From Clostridiales bacterium UBA4080 (lineage in GTDB: Bacteria; Bacillota; Clostridia; Lachnospirales; Vallitaleaceae): DNA of 64,000 nt. The stretch spans positions 46,326 to 110,325 of the forward strand of contig DFYO01000058.1 in the NCBI GenBank assembly GCA_002381865.1, in the 5' to 3' direction. The notes beneath the pieces were generated by a model. That model did not search any database, was not told the origin of the DNA, and was given only the letters and a program-made list of their open reading frames with translations. The translations under genes and the position numbers were made by a program. This document shows, piece after piece, positions 8,683 to 18,598 of the stretch; within the stretch, counting starts at the first letter, position 1, and every line of letters starts with the position of its first letter.

Positions 8683-9692
8683 GCATCTCCGAAACTAAAA
8701 AACCTATAACTATTGTTTATTGCCTCTTGATAGGCATCTAAAACAAATTTCCTATCTGCAAAAGCACTTACTAGCATAACTAAAGTTGATTCCGGCAAAT
8801 GAAAATTAGTAATCAGCGCATCAACAACCTTAAATTCATATCCTGGATATATAAAAATATCCGTATCGCCTTCTTTGATTTCAACCTTACCTTCTTTTGT
8901 TCCTATAGATTCTAATACTCTTGCACTTGTTGTTCCCACAGCTATAATTCTTTTATTATTGTCTTTAGCTTGATTAATAATTTGTGCCTGTTCTGGCTCA
9001 ATCCAAAAATACTCGGAATGCATTTTGTGCTCCAAAACATTATCAATTTTTACTGGTCTGAAGGTTCCTAGCCCAACATGTAACGTTACATATGCAAGCT
9101 TTATACCCTTTTTTTCAATTCTTTCCATTAAATCCTCAGTAAAGTGAAGACCAGCCGTAGGCGCTGCCGCTGAGCCACTGTGCTTTGAATAAACGGTTTG
9201 ATATCTTTCTTTGTCTTCTAAGGTTTTAGTTATATATGGCGGAAGAGGCATATCTCCAAGTTTATCAAGTACTTCTTCAAATATTCCTTGGTATTCAAAT
9301 TCAACTAGTCTGTTTCCACCCTCTAATATCTCAAGTATTCTTGCTTTTATTAAGCCTTCGCCAAAACAAAATTCACTTCCTAGTCTTGCTTTTTTCCCTG
9401 GCTTAACCATTACCTCCCATTTATCTGCCTCTTTCCTGTTTAAGAGCAAAAACTCCATTTTACTCTTAGTTTCTACTTTTTCACCAATTAATCTTGCAGG
9501 AATAACGCGGGTATTGTTAAGAACAAGACAATCTCCTTCTTGTAAATAATCTATAATATTCGTAAATTTTTTATGTTCTATGGTCCTATCTTTTCTGTTT
9601 AATACAATCAATCTTGAATTCGTTCTTTCTTCTAAGGGCTCTTGTGCAATAAGCTCTTGTGGTAATATAAAGCTAAAGTCTGATAATTTCAT
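8667..9692 (-). CDS. queA: S-adenosylmethionine:tRNA ribosyltransferase-isomerase
   Basis: 341 aa. QueA transfers and isomerises the ribosyl part of SAM onto 7-aminomethyl-7-deazaguanine in tRNA to make epoxyqueuosine. Recognisable stretches are the N-terminal [19 protein letters not shown], the central [18 protein letters not shown] (near 170-190), and [25 protein letters not shown] and the C-terminal [18 protein letters not shown] precedes ATG. In many Clostridia queA is followed by tgt and yajC; here lepB follows, and yajC is 40 kb away without tgt in the window. Confidence 0.97.
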   Translation of the reverse strand: MKLSDFSFILPQELIAQEPLEERTNSRLIVLNRKDRTIEHKKFTNIIDYLQEGDCLVLNNTRVIPARLIGEKVETKSKMEFLLLNRKEADKWEVMVKPGKKARLGSEFCFGEGLIKARILEILEGGNRLVEFEYQGIFEEVLDKLGDMPLPPYITKTLEDKERYQTVYSKHSGSAAAPTAGLHFTEDLMERIEKKGIKLAYVTLHVGLGTFRPVKIDNVLEHKMHSEYFWIEPEQAQIINQAKDNNKRIIAVGTTSARVLESIGTKEGKVEIKEGDTDIFIYPGYEFKVVDALITNFHLPESTLVMLVSAFADRKFVLDAYQEAINNSYRFFSFGDAMLII

Positions 9693-9891
9693 ATGTTCTC
9701 CTTGTAGAAAATCAATTAGGCATACTCAAAAAGTTTGTACATTATTATATAATAATACTATTTGACTTGCTAAAATGCTAGCTAACATTATAATTAATAT
9801 AGATTTTATAGTCAATACCTATTTATATCGACACATATCTTAATAAGAAACGATTATTCTCTATTTTCTGTAGTATAGTAAAAAATTATGT

Positions 9892-9908
9892 ACAAATTCT
9901 TAATTTGT
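9892..9908. promoter_or_regulatory. Palindrome upstream of the AraC-type gene
   Basis: ACAAATT-CTT-AATTTGT is a perfect inverted repeat about 55 bases before the regulator's start, next to a possible TTAAAAT -10. It could be a self-binding operator. Evidence is position and symmetry only. Confidence 0.35.
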
Positions 9909-9962
9909 GTTAAAATATATACGATAACACATTGAAAAAAAATTAACACGGAGATGAACTTA

Positions 9963-11210
9963 ATGTACAATATTTTAAACTTACTTGAGAATGATACTCT
10001 TAATATCCGACACTTGGAGGATATAAGTAAAACTCTATATTATTCTACCGGCATTTCTGTTACAATTCTTAATGAATTAAATGAATCTATATATAGCTTT
10101 GGAAACAATACATCTATATTAGATTCTTTTGATGATATGCTAAATGATTATAACAAGCATATTTATAAAATTCAAGCACGTTCAATTAATGGAATAAGTA
10201 ATTTCAAAACAATATATGGATTTTCTTTTATTACAGCAATTATTGCAAATGAACAAAAATACTTTGGCTCAATTTTACTTGGACCTGTTCTTACAGAAAT
10301 TCCAAATGAAAGAATCATAAACGAAATATTAAAGCGCAACAATCTTCCTCTTTCCAAAAGAACAATTGTTGAAAATGCAATCAAAAAAATCACCGTAATT
10401 AATAATCCAAGAAATTATTATATAAGTAAGCTATTAAACAGTGTTCTATCTTGCACCTTAACTGAAAAAGATAATTATGGAATTCAGTTAACAGCTGACA
10501 TCATTAATGATGATTACTCAATTGAGGATATTTCTGAAACAACAAACTATAATTATGGTCTTGAAAGACTATTTTTAAGCAAGGTAGCATCAGGTGATGT
10601 TGAAACAGTAAAGAGCTTATTTAATGACCAGATTAAACCTCTATATTTTACAAATTTAGGTAACGAAACCTTGCGACCAATAAAAAATAACGGTATTGTT
10701 TTCAGTACACTTTTAGCTCGTTCTGCAATTAATGGTGGTGTTGAGCCAGATATTGCCTTATCACAGGCAGATTTATATACAAAAAGAATTGAAGATATAT
10801 TTAGATATAACGAGTTGATTGTTATTATTGAAATGATGGCAGCTTATTTTACCGATCTTGTACTACAAACCTCAGAGGTAAATCATGTCAGTGTTGTTAA
10901 AAAGGTATCCAAATATATTCATAGTCATTTATCTGAGCAAATACGTTTAAATGATGTCGCTGATTATGTTGACTTATCTCCAAACTATTTTTCTTCTCTT
11001 TTCAAAAGAGAAATGGGCATTGCTTTTGCAGATTATGTTAATGAAATAAGAGTAAAAGAAAGCCAGTTTTTACTAGAGACAACCGACTACTCTATCGTTG
11101 ATATTGCAGTAGCCGTTGGATTTAATAATCAAAATTATTTTACTACTATTTTCAGAAAACATACAGGCACTACACCTAAGCAATTTAGAATGAAGTCTTC
11201 GATGAAATAA
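9963..11210 (+). CDS. AraC-family transcriptional regulator
   Basis: 415 aa from the chosen ATG. The C-terminal about 100 residues form an AraC double helix-turn-helix: VVKKVSKYIHSHLSEQIRLNDVADYV, SPNYFSSLFKREMG and the second-helix hallmark DIAVAVGFNNQNYFTTIFRKHTGTTPKQFR. The first about 310 residues are a soluble region without a recognised ligand-binding signature and without membrane segments. An ATG three codons earlier lies immediately against GGAG; the ATG at 9963 has nine-base spacing and is preferred. It is divergent from queA and convergent with the SpoIID-like gene. Its target is unknown. Confidence 0.85.
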   Translation: MYNILNLLENDTLNIRHLEDISKTLYYSTGISVTILNELNESIYSFGNNTSILDSFDDMLNDYNKHIYKIQARSINGISNFKTIYGFSFITAIIANEQKYFGSILLGPVLTEIPNERIINEILKRNNLPLSKRTIVENAIKKITVINNPRNYYISKLLNSVLSCTLTEKDNYGIQLTADIINDDYSIEDISETTNYNYGLERLFLSKVASGDVETVKSLFNDQIKPLYFTNLGNETLRPIKNNGIVFSTLLARSAINGGVEPDIALSQADLYTKRIEDIFRYNELIVIIEMMAAYFTDLVLQTSEVNHVSVVKKVSKYIHSHLSEQIRLNDVADYVDLSPNYFSSLFKREMGIAFADYVNEIRVKESQFLLETTDYSIVDIAVAVGFNNQNYFTTIFRKHTGTTPKQFRMKSSMK

Positions 11211-11218
11211 TAGCATAT

Positions 11219-11267
11219 AAATAAAGAAAAAAAATACAACATTATGTTGTATTTTTTTTCTTTATTT
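11219..11267. terminator. Bidirectional terminator
   Basis: Two perfectly complementary 24-base arms meet around a single T (tip ACATTATGT). A run of eight A and a run of eight T provide U-tracts on both strands. It serves the AraC-type gene (+) and overlaps the stop of the SpoIID-like gene (-). Confidence 0.87.
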
Positions 11268-12905
11268 AATCTCAACACCCTTATAGTAATATTCAAGAAT
11301 TTGCTTGTAATTATAACCTTTTTTTGCCATACCCTTTGCACCAGACTGACTCATTCCCACTCCGTGTCCATAACCCTGTCCAATAAAAATATAGGTTTCT
11401 GGTTTTCCTTGAATCAAGGCAATTGAATTACTGTTATCATCTGAAAAAGCAATTATCTGATCCTTTGAAGTATTTAATTCAACCGTTCCCTGTGTTCCAG
11501 TAACAACATAAGCTCCTATTAAATTACCTGAATTTTTTCCTGCGGAGTTGACGGCCAAAAAGCTGGTATTTGCCTTATCAGAAGGTCTAATAAGTGTAAA
11601 TTTTCTGCTCTTTAAACCCATCCAACTACTTATTGTCTCTTTTACAAGCTTATATTCTCCTGTCTCTCCTATTACAGTCATAGTCATTGCTCTTCCTGAA
11701 GTACTGTAGCTATCAATTTTCAAATCCAAAATTTCGCCAATATCAATCCCTTTTGCTGCAAGTTTATTCTTAATCTGAGAAGCTGTAAGTGTTACTGACC
11801 ATGGTTGTGCAGCTGGTTCGTTTTCGTAGCTATCAGGTACGCCTTTAAGATATGCTACCGTTCCACCCCAGACATTTTGACTGTCTTCAGTATGTCCTCC
11901 GCTTGTTGAAAAAAACACTGCCGGAATTACATTTCCTGCATAATATATCGCTTTTCCCGCCGTTTCATTAACCGCTTGATTACAGGTAGCCGCTTCCGAC
12001 GAAAACCCTTTATATGCTTGAGAAATAACTGTATCACAAATCATATATTTTTCTTTCGGATATTTTCTTGCAACAAAAGCATTATAATAGGCATAGCTTC
12101 TTGCAGCAACTGCTTGTGCTTTAAGTGCTTCCTTTGGCCATGAGCTATACATTTCTGATGGTACTACCCCATACAAATATTCTTCCATATCAATTACATT
12201 TATTGCTGTTACACCACTTTTTCCATATCTTCCAATTTCAATTATCCCTCTATAGCTCCTGCTTCCTAAGCTAATAGCATATACCCCTTTTAGAATGTCA
12301 TTTGTTTTAAAGGCTGCCTGAGCTATCTCATTTTCCATTAAAACTTCACCCTCACTAAAGTTCATAATTGTTCTTAATGCATTATCTTTATATATCGTAA
12401 AGCTCAAGTGAGTACCTGCATCTGCCTCAGCTTTAATTTTTTCCGCCTCATCATTATTCTTAGCTCCCTTAATATATACCTTCCATATTCCTGTAGAAAT
12501 ATTTGCAGATACTGTATCAAAACCCTTCTCCTTCAAAGTGATAGCGACTTCGTTACATTCAATATAATCTGAAAACGTTTCGTTAGAAGCAACATAAATA
12601 TCTGTTGCAGGCTTAAATATATATCCATTATCAGAAGTAAATACATTTTCTGATTGCCACTTGTCATTAATATTATAACCTAAAACAAGTGTCTTATTAG
12701 CAATCGTTATTGTAGCTTTCCCTTCATAAAGCTCCTTTAATCCAACTCTAAGCTTTTCTTGAAAGACAGAAGCAGAATTTATATTTGAAAAGGCAAAGGT
12801 GATGGCCATAAATACAGCTAGCCCCAAAAACCAATATGTTTTTTTAGCACGTACTCTAATTATTCTATTATAACTATCTATAATTATATTTTTCATTGTA
12901 TCCAT
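11262..12905 (-). CDS. SpoIID/LytB-domain cell-wall protein
   Basis: 547 aa. An N-terminal signal anchor (about 19-42) is followed by a possible SPOR-like segment (GFDTVSANISTGIWKVYIKG). The SpoIID core then has EYLYGVVPSEMYSSWPKEALKAQAVAARSYAY (near 225-255) and the C-terminal IFIGQGYGHGVGMSQSGAKGMAKKGY. SpoIID proteins are lytic transglycosylases that cut glycan strands lacking stem peptides during spore engulfment. This protein is longer than SpoIID itself (about 340 aa) and is closer to LytB-type modifiers of amidase, so a role in vegetative wall turnover is possible. AAAGGAGG precedes ATG. Confidence 0.88.
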   Translation of the reverse strand: MDTMKNIIIDSYNRIIRVRAKKTYWFLGLAVFMAITFAFSNINSASVFQEKLRVGLKELYEGKATITIANKTLVLGYNINDKWQSENVFTSDNGYIFKPATDIYVASNETFSDYIECNEVAITLKEKGFDTVSANISTGIWKVYIKGAKNNDEAEKIKAEADAGTHLSFTIYKDNALRTIMNFSEGEVLMENEIAQAAFKTNDILKGVYAISLGSRSYRGIIEIGRYGKSGVTAINVIDMEEYLYGVVPSEMYSSWPKEALKAQAVAARSYAYYNAFVARKYPKEKYMICDTVISQAYKGFSSEAATCNQAVNETAGKAIYYAGNVIPAVFFSTSGGHTEDSQNVWGGTVAYLKGVPDSYENEPAAQPWSVTLTASQIKNKLAAKGIDIGEILDLKIDSYSTSGRAMTMTVIGETGEYKLVKETISSWMGLKSRKFTLIRPSDKANTSFLAVNSAGKNSGNLIGAYVVTGTQGTVELNTSKDQIIAFSDDNSNSIALIQGKPETYIFIGQGYGHGVGMSQSGAKGMAKKGYNYKQILEYYYKGVEIK

Positions 12906-12958
12906 GGCATCCTCCTTTTTATTAATAAGTATTATTTTATCATTTGTTTTTAGAAAAA

Positions 12959-15343
12959 TTATCTAAGCTTTGCCCCTAGTTCATATTCTAGACCATTTAA
13001 TATTTTTGTCATAAGCTTATTAATTTCATTTTCCTCAAGCGTATGATCTGATCTAAATACCAGCGAATAAGCAATTGATTTATAGCCCTGCTCAATCTGA
13101 CTTCCTTTGTATACATCAAATAAATTATAGCTTTCTAATATCTTCCCGCCTCTTTGGTTAATTACTTGTTCAATATCTTGTACTATTACTTCATCCTTAA
13201 CCAAAAATGCAATATCTCTGTTAACTGCCGGATATTTTGCTACTGTTGTATAATTATGGTCTAAATTAGAATTTTGAGTAATCTGCTCCATATCTAAAAC
13301 TGCAATATAGCTTCTTTCTTTTATTTGATATTCATCTAAAGTATCGGGATGTACCTCCCCAATAAATCCTATACATTCCTTGTTAATTAATATCTCTGCA
13401 TTTCTTCCAGGGTGAAGAAATTCCAACTTTGAATAAGGCTTATAGGAAAGCTTATCATAAAATCCTAGCTTATCAATTAATGTTTCTACAATTCCTTTAA
13501 CACTATAAAAATCACAGGAACCATAAGCTCCAATTGTCAGCTTAAGCTTTTCATCTGGCAATTCATTAATCAACTGAGAGTTTGGAATATAAACACTGCC
13601 AAGCTCATATAATCTGACGTTTTCATTTCTTCTGCTATAATTTAGTGCTAAAGAATTAAGCATTCCATTAACTGTCTGAGTTCTCATATTACTAAAATCT
13701 TCACCTAATGGATTCATAATTGCCATAGTATTTCTAAGCGGGCTATTGTCTTGAAGCCCAAGCTTATTTAAAACCCTCGGACTTTCAAAAGAATACGTCA
13801 TTGCCTCACAAAGTCCACAGCTTTCCATTATAATTCTAGTGTAATCCTCTATTTTTTGTTTAAATGTCTTTTTGCCTACAGTAGGTGTTCCTGTTGCAAG
13901 AGTTACAGGAATATTGTCATATCCAAATATTCTAGCAACTTCTTCTGCAAGGTCTGCTTCTCTTGTTATATCAGGTCTAAACGTTGGTGCAATAATGGTT
14001 TTTGAACTTTTGTCTACTTGAAATTCTAGCTTTTCAAATATTCTAACCATTTCATCTTCGCTGATTGCTGTTCCTAATAATTTATTGATATTTTTGGTAT
14101 TGTATTCAACTGAAACAGGTTTTCTTATATCAGGATATACATCTAGTACTCCCTGCATTATTTTGCCTGCACCAAGCTCTTCAATAAGTTGACAAGCTCT
14201 GTTGATTGCATGCTCTACATTATTTGGGTCAAGATGTTTTTCAAATTTGGTTGATGCGTCCGTTCTGATTCCAAGCTTTTTAGCTGTATGTCTAATGCTC
14301 GTTCCATTGAAATTAGCTGCTTCAAATAAAATAGTCGTAGTTTTATCAGTAATTTTAGTATTATCTCCACCTATTACCCCTGCAATTGCTATTGGTTTTT
14401 TTGCATCTGCAATAACAAGCATACTTGAGTCAAGAATACGCTCTTCATTATCAAGTGTAACTATTTTTTCATCTTTTTCGGCAGTTCTGATAATGATTTC
14501 ATTTCCTTCAAGTGTCTCTACATCAAATGCATGCATTGGCTGACCCATTTCCATTAAAATAAAGTTTGTAATATCAACTATATTATTAATCGGTCTTAAG
14601 CCTGCAGCACGTAATTTCTTTTGCATCCATGCTGGAGATGGCTCAATTTTAACATCCTTAATAATTTTCCCCATATATCTAGCACAAAGCTTTTCATCTT
14701 TAATTGTAACCTTTGCATAATCCTCTGGATTTCCATCAATCTCATTATAGTTTAAGCTAGGAAGCTTTAGCTCTTTATTGAAGGTTGCTGACGCTTCTCT
14801 AGCAATTCCTATTATGCTAAAGCAGTCTGGCCTATTTGAAGTAACCTCATATTCTACAATAGTATCATCTAATCCAAATATCGATTTGACATCATAACCT
14901 AATTCATATTCTTTATCAAAAATATATATTCCATATTCTGGTGCCTCTGGATATTCTTCTCTTGAAAGACCAAATTCTTCAATTGAACAGAACATCCCTT
15001 CAGATTCAACTCCTCTGAGCTTACCCTTTTTAATTTTTAAACCACCCGCAAGAGATGCTCCGTGCAATGCTACTGGAACATAATCATTTACCTTAATATT
15101 TGTGGCTGCTGTAACTATCTGTAATATTGTATTACCTATATCTACCTTTGTAACCTGAAGTTTATCTGCATCAGGATGTTTTTCTATTTCTAGAATTTTT
15201 CCTACTACTACGTTTTCAATTTCTTCTCCCAGTTGCTCGTAGGTTTCCACCTTTGTTCCTGACATTGTCATTTTATCTGTATATGTTACAATATCACAAT
15301 CTATATCCACATAATCTTTTAACCATTTCATTGGTACATTCAT
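12959..15343 (-). CDS. pheT: Phenylalanyl-tRNA synthetase beta subunit
   Basis: 794 aa, normal length. Visible are the N-terminal B1 region, an EMAP-like tRNA-binding fold (about 40-150, VVVGKILEIEKHPDADKL), B3/B4 editing region (about 210-390), B5 (about 405-475), the catalytic-like fold, and the C-terminal anticodon-binding FDX-ACB domain (TVAKYPAVNRDIAFLV onward). With PheS it forms the alpha2-beta2 enzyme. The ATG follows AGGAGG, 11 bases after the pheS stop. It is controlled by the pheS T-box. Confidence 0.97.
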   Translation of the reverse strand: MNVPMKWLKDYVDIDCDIVTYTDKMTMSGTKVETYEQLGEEIENVVVGKILEIEKHPDADKLQVTKVDIGNTILQIVTAATNIKVNDYVPVALHGASLAGGLKIKKGKLRGVESEGMFCSIEEFGLSREEYPEAPEYGIYIFDKEYELGYDVKSIFGLDDTIVEYEVTSNRPDCFSIIGIAREASATFNKELKLPSLNYNEIDGNPEDYAKVTIKDEKLCARYMGKIIKDVKIEPSPAWMQKKLRAAGLRPINNIVDITNFILMEMGQPMHAFDVETLEGNEIIIRTAEKDEKIVTLDNEERILDSSMLVIADAKKPIAIAGVIGGDNTKITDKTTTILFEAANFNGTSIRHTAKKLGIRTDASTKFEKHLDPNNVEHAINRACQLIEELGAGKIMQGVLDVYPDIRKPVSVEYNTKNINKLLGTAISEDEMVRIFEKLEFQVDKSSKTIIAPTFRPDITREADLAEEVARIFGYDNIPVTLATGTPTVGKKTFKQKIEDYTRIIMESCGLCEAMTYSFESPRVLNKLGLQDNSPLRNTMAIMNPLGEDFSNMRTQTVNGMLNSLALNYSRRNENVRLYELGSVYIPNSQLINELPDEKLKLTIGAYGSCDFYSVKGIVETLIDKLGFYDKLSYKPYSKLEFLHPGRNAEILINKECIGFIGEVHPDTLDEYQIKERSYIAVLDMEQITQNSNLDHNYTTVAKYPAVNRDIAFLVKDEVIVQDIEQVINQRGGKILESYNLFDVYKGSQIEQGYKSIAYSLVFRSDHTLEENEINKLMTKILNGLEYELGAKLR

Positions 15344-15354
15344 TGTGCTGCCTC

Positions 15355-16374
15355 CTAAAATTGTTTTAAAAATCTTACATCGTTTTCATAGAATAATCTT
15401 AAATCTTCAATTCCATAACGAAGCATTGTTAATCTTTCCAATCCCATTCCAAAAGCAAATCCGCTATATTCCTTCGGATCAATTCCTGACATTTCCAACA
15501 CCTTTGGATGAACCATTCCGCAGCCTAATACCTCTATCCAGCCAGAACCTTTGCAAATTCTACAGCCTTCTCCGCCACACATTACACAGGACACATCCAT
15601 TTCTGCACTTGGCTCTGTAAACGGAAAATAGTGCGGTCTGAATTTGACTTTTACCTTGTCTCCAAAAACCTCTTTTGCAAACTCAGCTAATGCACCTTTT
15701 AAATCCGCCATAGTAATATTTTTATCAATTACAAGTCCTTCTACCTGGTGAAAAACTGGTGAATGTGTTGCATCTACTTCATCTGAACGGTAAACTCTTC
15801 CCGGAGCTATTATTCTGATAGGAGGCTGGTTTTTTTCCATTACCCTAACTTGAACTGGTGAAGTAGCAGTTCTAAGCATTATATCTTTATTAAAATAAAA
15901 GGTATCCTGCTCATCTCTTGCTGCATGATTTTCAGGTATATTTAATGCTTCAAAATTATAATAATCGTTTTCTATCTCCGGACCTTCTGCAATAGAATAA
16001 CCCATTCCAATAAAAATATCCTTTAAGTCATCTAAAACAATATTCATTGGATGCTTGTTTCCTAATGTTGTTTTTTTTGCTGGCATAGTTACATCAATTG
16101 TTTCAGTCGCAAGTTGAATATCTCTTAACGCTTTTGCAAGCTTATTCTTAGCGTTTTCCAAGCTAGCTTCTATATCTTCTCTTACTTCATTTGCAAGCTT
16201 TCCAATTAAAGGTCTTTCTTCCTCTGTAAGATCCTTCATACCTCTTAAAACTCCTGTTAATTCTCCCTTTTTACCAAGAATCATAACACGAATTTCATCT
16301 AGTTTTTTTAAATCATCTGCTTCAGTTATATGCTTGATTGCTTTTTCCTGAATCTGTTTAAGTGTTTCTTTCAT
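15355..16374 (-). CDS. pheS: Phenylalanyl-tRNA synthetase alpha subunit
   Basis: 339 aa. A coiled N-terminal arm is followed by class II motifs: [20 protein letters not shown] (motif 2 region) and [17 protein letters not shown] (motif 3). A four-cysteine insert [15 protein letters not shown] precedes motif 3, typical of many bacterial PheS. The frame is open 25 codons further upstream, but that stretch is the T-box terminator; AGGAG eight bases before ATG 16374 fixes the start. It is the first gene of pheS-pheT. Confidence 0.97.
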   Translation of the reverse strand: MKETLKQIQEKAIKHITEADDLKKLDEIRVMILGKKGELTGVLRGMKDLTEEERPLIGKLANEVREDIEASLENAKNKLAKALRDIQLATETIDVTMPAKKTTLGNKHPMNIVLDDLKDIFIGMGYSIAEGPEIENDYYNFEALNIPENHAARDEQDTFYFNKDIMLRTATSPVQVRVMEKNQPPIRIIAPGRVYRSDEVDATHSPVFHQVEGLVIDKNITMADLKGALAEFAKEVFGDKVKVKFRPHYFPFTEPSAEMDVSCVMCGGEGCRICKGSGWIEVLGCGMVHPKVLEMSGIDPKEYSGFAFGMGLERLTMLRYGIEDLRLFYENDVRFLKQF

Positions 16375-16404
16375 TATTTTGCTCCTTCTACTATTTTTAT
16401 GCAA

Positions 16405-16645
16405 TAAAAAAGCTCCATCCCAAAGGGACCGAACTATCGGTGGTACCACCCTAATTCTTATGAAATACTCATAAGCACTTAAGTCTGCTTAACGCGCAGA
16501 AATCGATAAAGCCTACTTAGGTTCAGCTTTATAGTTCACGTGAGAAATTCATTATACCAAAAATCATAAAGACACTTTCAGCCAAAGGTGTCTTCTCTCT
16601 GGATGTTCTGGCATGACTACTTTGCACGATCATCACTTTTTCCTA
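16405..16645 (-). promoter_or_regulatory. T-box riboswitch (tRNA-Phe) of pheST
   Basis: Read on the minus strand, Stem I contains the AGAGA element (CAGAGAGAAG) and a specifier region GAATTTCTC in which TTC would read tRNA-Phe. The T-box sequence AGGGTGGTACCACC (16439-16452) is followed by a terminator stem GTCCCTTTGGGA-type and TTTTTT at 16406-16411. Uncharged tRNA-Phe is expected to stabilise the antiterminator. Confidence 0.92.
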
Positions 16646-16650
16646 CGTTT

Positions 16651-16678
16651 ATGATACCATAAAACATTTATATGTCAA
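16651..16678 (-). promoter_or_regulatory. Promoter of the pheST T-box leader
   Basis: TTGACA (16673-16678), 16-bp spacer and TATCAT (16651-16656), placing the transcript start just before Stem I. The rest of the gap to 16729 shows nothing further. Confidence 0.7.
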
Positions 16679-16728
16679 GGCCAAATACCAAAAGTACCAA
16701 TAATTTCTGTTAATAAGAATTCTATGAA

Positions 16729-18513
16729 TTAATTAAGCTTTTCCATTATTTCTCCTACCATTTCTGCTCTATTAAACGGCGTCATAAAATAAAAGCCATC
16801 CACATGATTTTTTAGCTTTTGACCAACCTCAACTGCAATTTTTATACCTTGTGTTTGTGCCTCTTCTCTTGACATATCCGGTGAAAAACTATTAATAATA
16901 TCTGCAGGTATATTCATTCCAGCAAATTCATTATCAATAAATCTAGCATTTTTATAACTTACTAAGGGCAATATACCTCCTAAAATCTTTATTCCAGTTC
17001 TCTTTTTAATAATAATAATATTATCTATATCCTTTTGAGTAAATATTGGCTGCGTGAGCAAATAGCTTGCACCCGCTTGTTTCTTAAGTAATACCTTTTC
17101 AATAATTCTTTCAATATTTGCTGCCTGTGGATTCAATGCTCCTCCATAGTAAAACCCTTCTTCATCAGAGAATTCTTCGTTCATTTCTTTTATTAGTGAC
17201 ATAAGCTTTATAGAATTCATATTGAAAACACTTTTGACCTCTCCCTTAGCATCTTCTGGCAACGGGTCTCCTGTTACAAATAAAAAGTTCCTAATATTTT
17301 CAACAAAGGAAGCGGAAATCAATGCCTTAAGTGCAATTATGTTTTTGTCTCTACAGCACACATGTGGCATTACATCTATACCCACCTCTCTATATATTTT
17401 AGCTGACATCATAAGTGAATCAAGTCGCATTTTTCCTAATGGTGAATCGGCTATTGTAATTATATCAGCCTTCTTATCTTTTAAAATATGAGCCGCTTCC
17501 ATTAATTTTGAAACGTCATAACCAAATGGAGGGTCTATTTCAACTGCATTTACAAACTCACCCCTTTGCAGTTTATCCCTAAAGGTATTATCCCTAATTG
17601 TAATTATAGTCTTTTTAATACTCTTTCCTTGTGATTTTTTCTTAATTTCTAAATTTTTATCTGCAAGAACATCACATATTTTTTTAATGTGCTCAGGAGT
17701 AGTACCACAACAGCCTCCTACAATTTTAACTCCGTATTTGCAAATTTCTGCTACCGTTTCAGCAAAATAATCCGAATTATTCTGATAAACTGTTCTATCC
17801 ATTATTTTTTCAGGATAACCTGCATTCGGTATCGCAGCAAAATTAACCGCTGAAATATCTGCACTTTTTATTAGTTTTAATTGATGTCCTGCACCTGCAC
17901 CACAATTAAATCCTGCTGCAATGATTCCCTTCATATCCTTTATAGCTTCAATTATTTTTCTATAGCTTAGTCCTCTTTTAGAATAACCATGCATATTTAC
18001 AGAAAACAGAGCAATTATCTCAGCTTGAGGATTCATACTATTAATATGCTCTGCAAGTTCTCTTATTTCCTCTGGAGAAGCAAAGGTTTCAAGCACAAAA
18101 ACCTTTGCCCCTAGTTCAAGAAACCTATCAGCAATTCTTTTATACTCCAAAATAATATCTTCTTGTAAAACAGCTTCTCTTTCAGCAATTGGACCAATTG
18201 AGCATCCAATAAAGCAGTCTTTGTCTTTTGCTGCTTGCAATGCAATTTCATATCCCGCTTTAATAATCATATACCTCTGACTTTCAGTACACTTTAAGTC
18301 ATATTTATTTGCTGCAAAGGTATTAGTTCTTATAAGCTTTGCTCCTGCCTGTATATATTTTGTGTGAATATTATTAATAGTATTCGGCATATCCAGGTTA
18401 GCATTTTCACAAATGTCCTTATAATCTGGTTCAAGCGAAGCAAAATATGTTCCCATAGCTCCGTCAAAAAGCAGTATGTTATTTACTAGATATTCTTTTA
18501 TTGTATTATTCAT
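16729..18513 (-). CDS. Bifunctional homocysteine S-methyltransferase / methylenetetrahydrofolate reductase
   Basis: 594 aa fusion like Bacillus YitJ. Residues about 1-285 are a Zn-dependent homocysteine methyltransferase domain: LLFDGAMGTYF, GFNCGAG and the zinc pair GGCCGTTPEH (near 265). Residues about 310-594 are a MetF-type reductase: VNAVEIDPPFGYDVSKL, ITIADSPLG, FVTGDP and GAGYLLTQP-like AGASYLLTQPIF. It would make 5-methyl-THF and pass a methyl to homocysteine, possibly with a separate cobalamin protein. The ribosome-binding site is weak (GGGAT). No SAM riboswitch is seen upstream. Confidence 0.9.
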   Translation of the reverse strand: MNNTIKEYLVNNILLFDGAMGTYFASLEPDYKDICENANLDMPNTINNIHTKYIQAGAKLIRTNTFAANKYDLKCTESQRYMIIKAGYEIALQAAKDKDCFIGCSIGPIAEREAVLQEDIILEYKRIADRFLELGAKVFVLETFASPEEIRELAEHINSMNPQAEIIALFSVNMHGYSKRGLSYRKIIEAIKDMKGIIAAGFNCGAGAGHQLKLIKSADISAVNFAAIPNAGYPEKIMDRTVYQNNSDYFAETVAEICKYGVKIVGGCCGTTPEHIKKICDVLADKNLEIKKKSQGKSIKKTIITIRDNTFRDKLQRGEFVNAVEIDPPFGYDVSKLMEAAHILKDKKADIITIADSPLGKMRLDSLMMSAKIYREVGIDVMPHVCCRDKNIIALKALISASFVENIRNFLFVTGDPLPEDAKGEVKSVFNMNSIKLMSLIKEMNEEFSDEEGFYYGGALNPQAANIERIIEKVLLKKQAGASYLLTQPIFTQKDIDNIIIIKKRTGIKILGGILPLVSYKNARFIDNEFAGMNIPADIINSFSPDMSREEAQTQGIKIAVEVGQKLKNHVDGFYFMTPFNRAEMVGEIMEKLN

Positions 18514-18598
18514 ATTAAATCCCGCTTTCTATTTATGCTATATTTATTGTTAATTCAGCTATTGCTACCACCAATATTAATAAGCCTTATATTTCAAT

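Noticed and set aside
9693..9953. Possible preQ1 riboswitch upstream of queA
   Set aside because: The leader is short and has no CCC-loop hairpin with A-rich tail of that class.
14202..14543. Plus-strand open frame inside pheT
   Set aside because: Antisense shadow of pheT; composition fits the complement of coding sequence.
18514..18598. Possible SAM riboswitch for the methyltransferase/reductase gene
   Set aside because: Only 85 bp separate it from topB and no SAM-I signature is visible.
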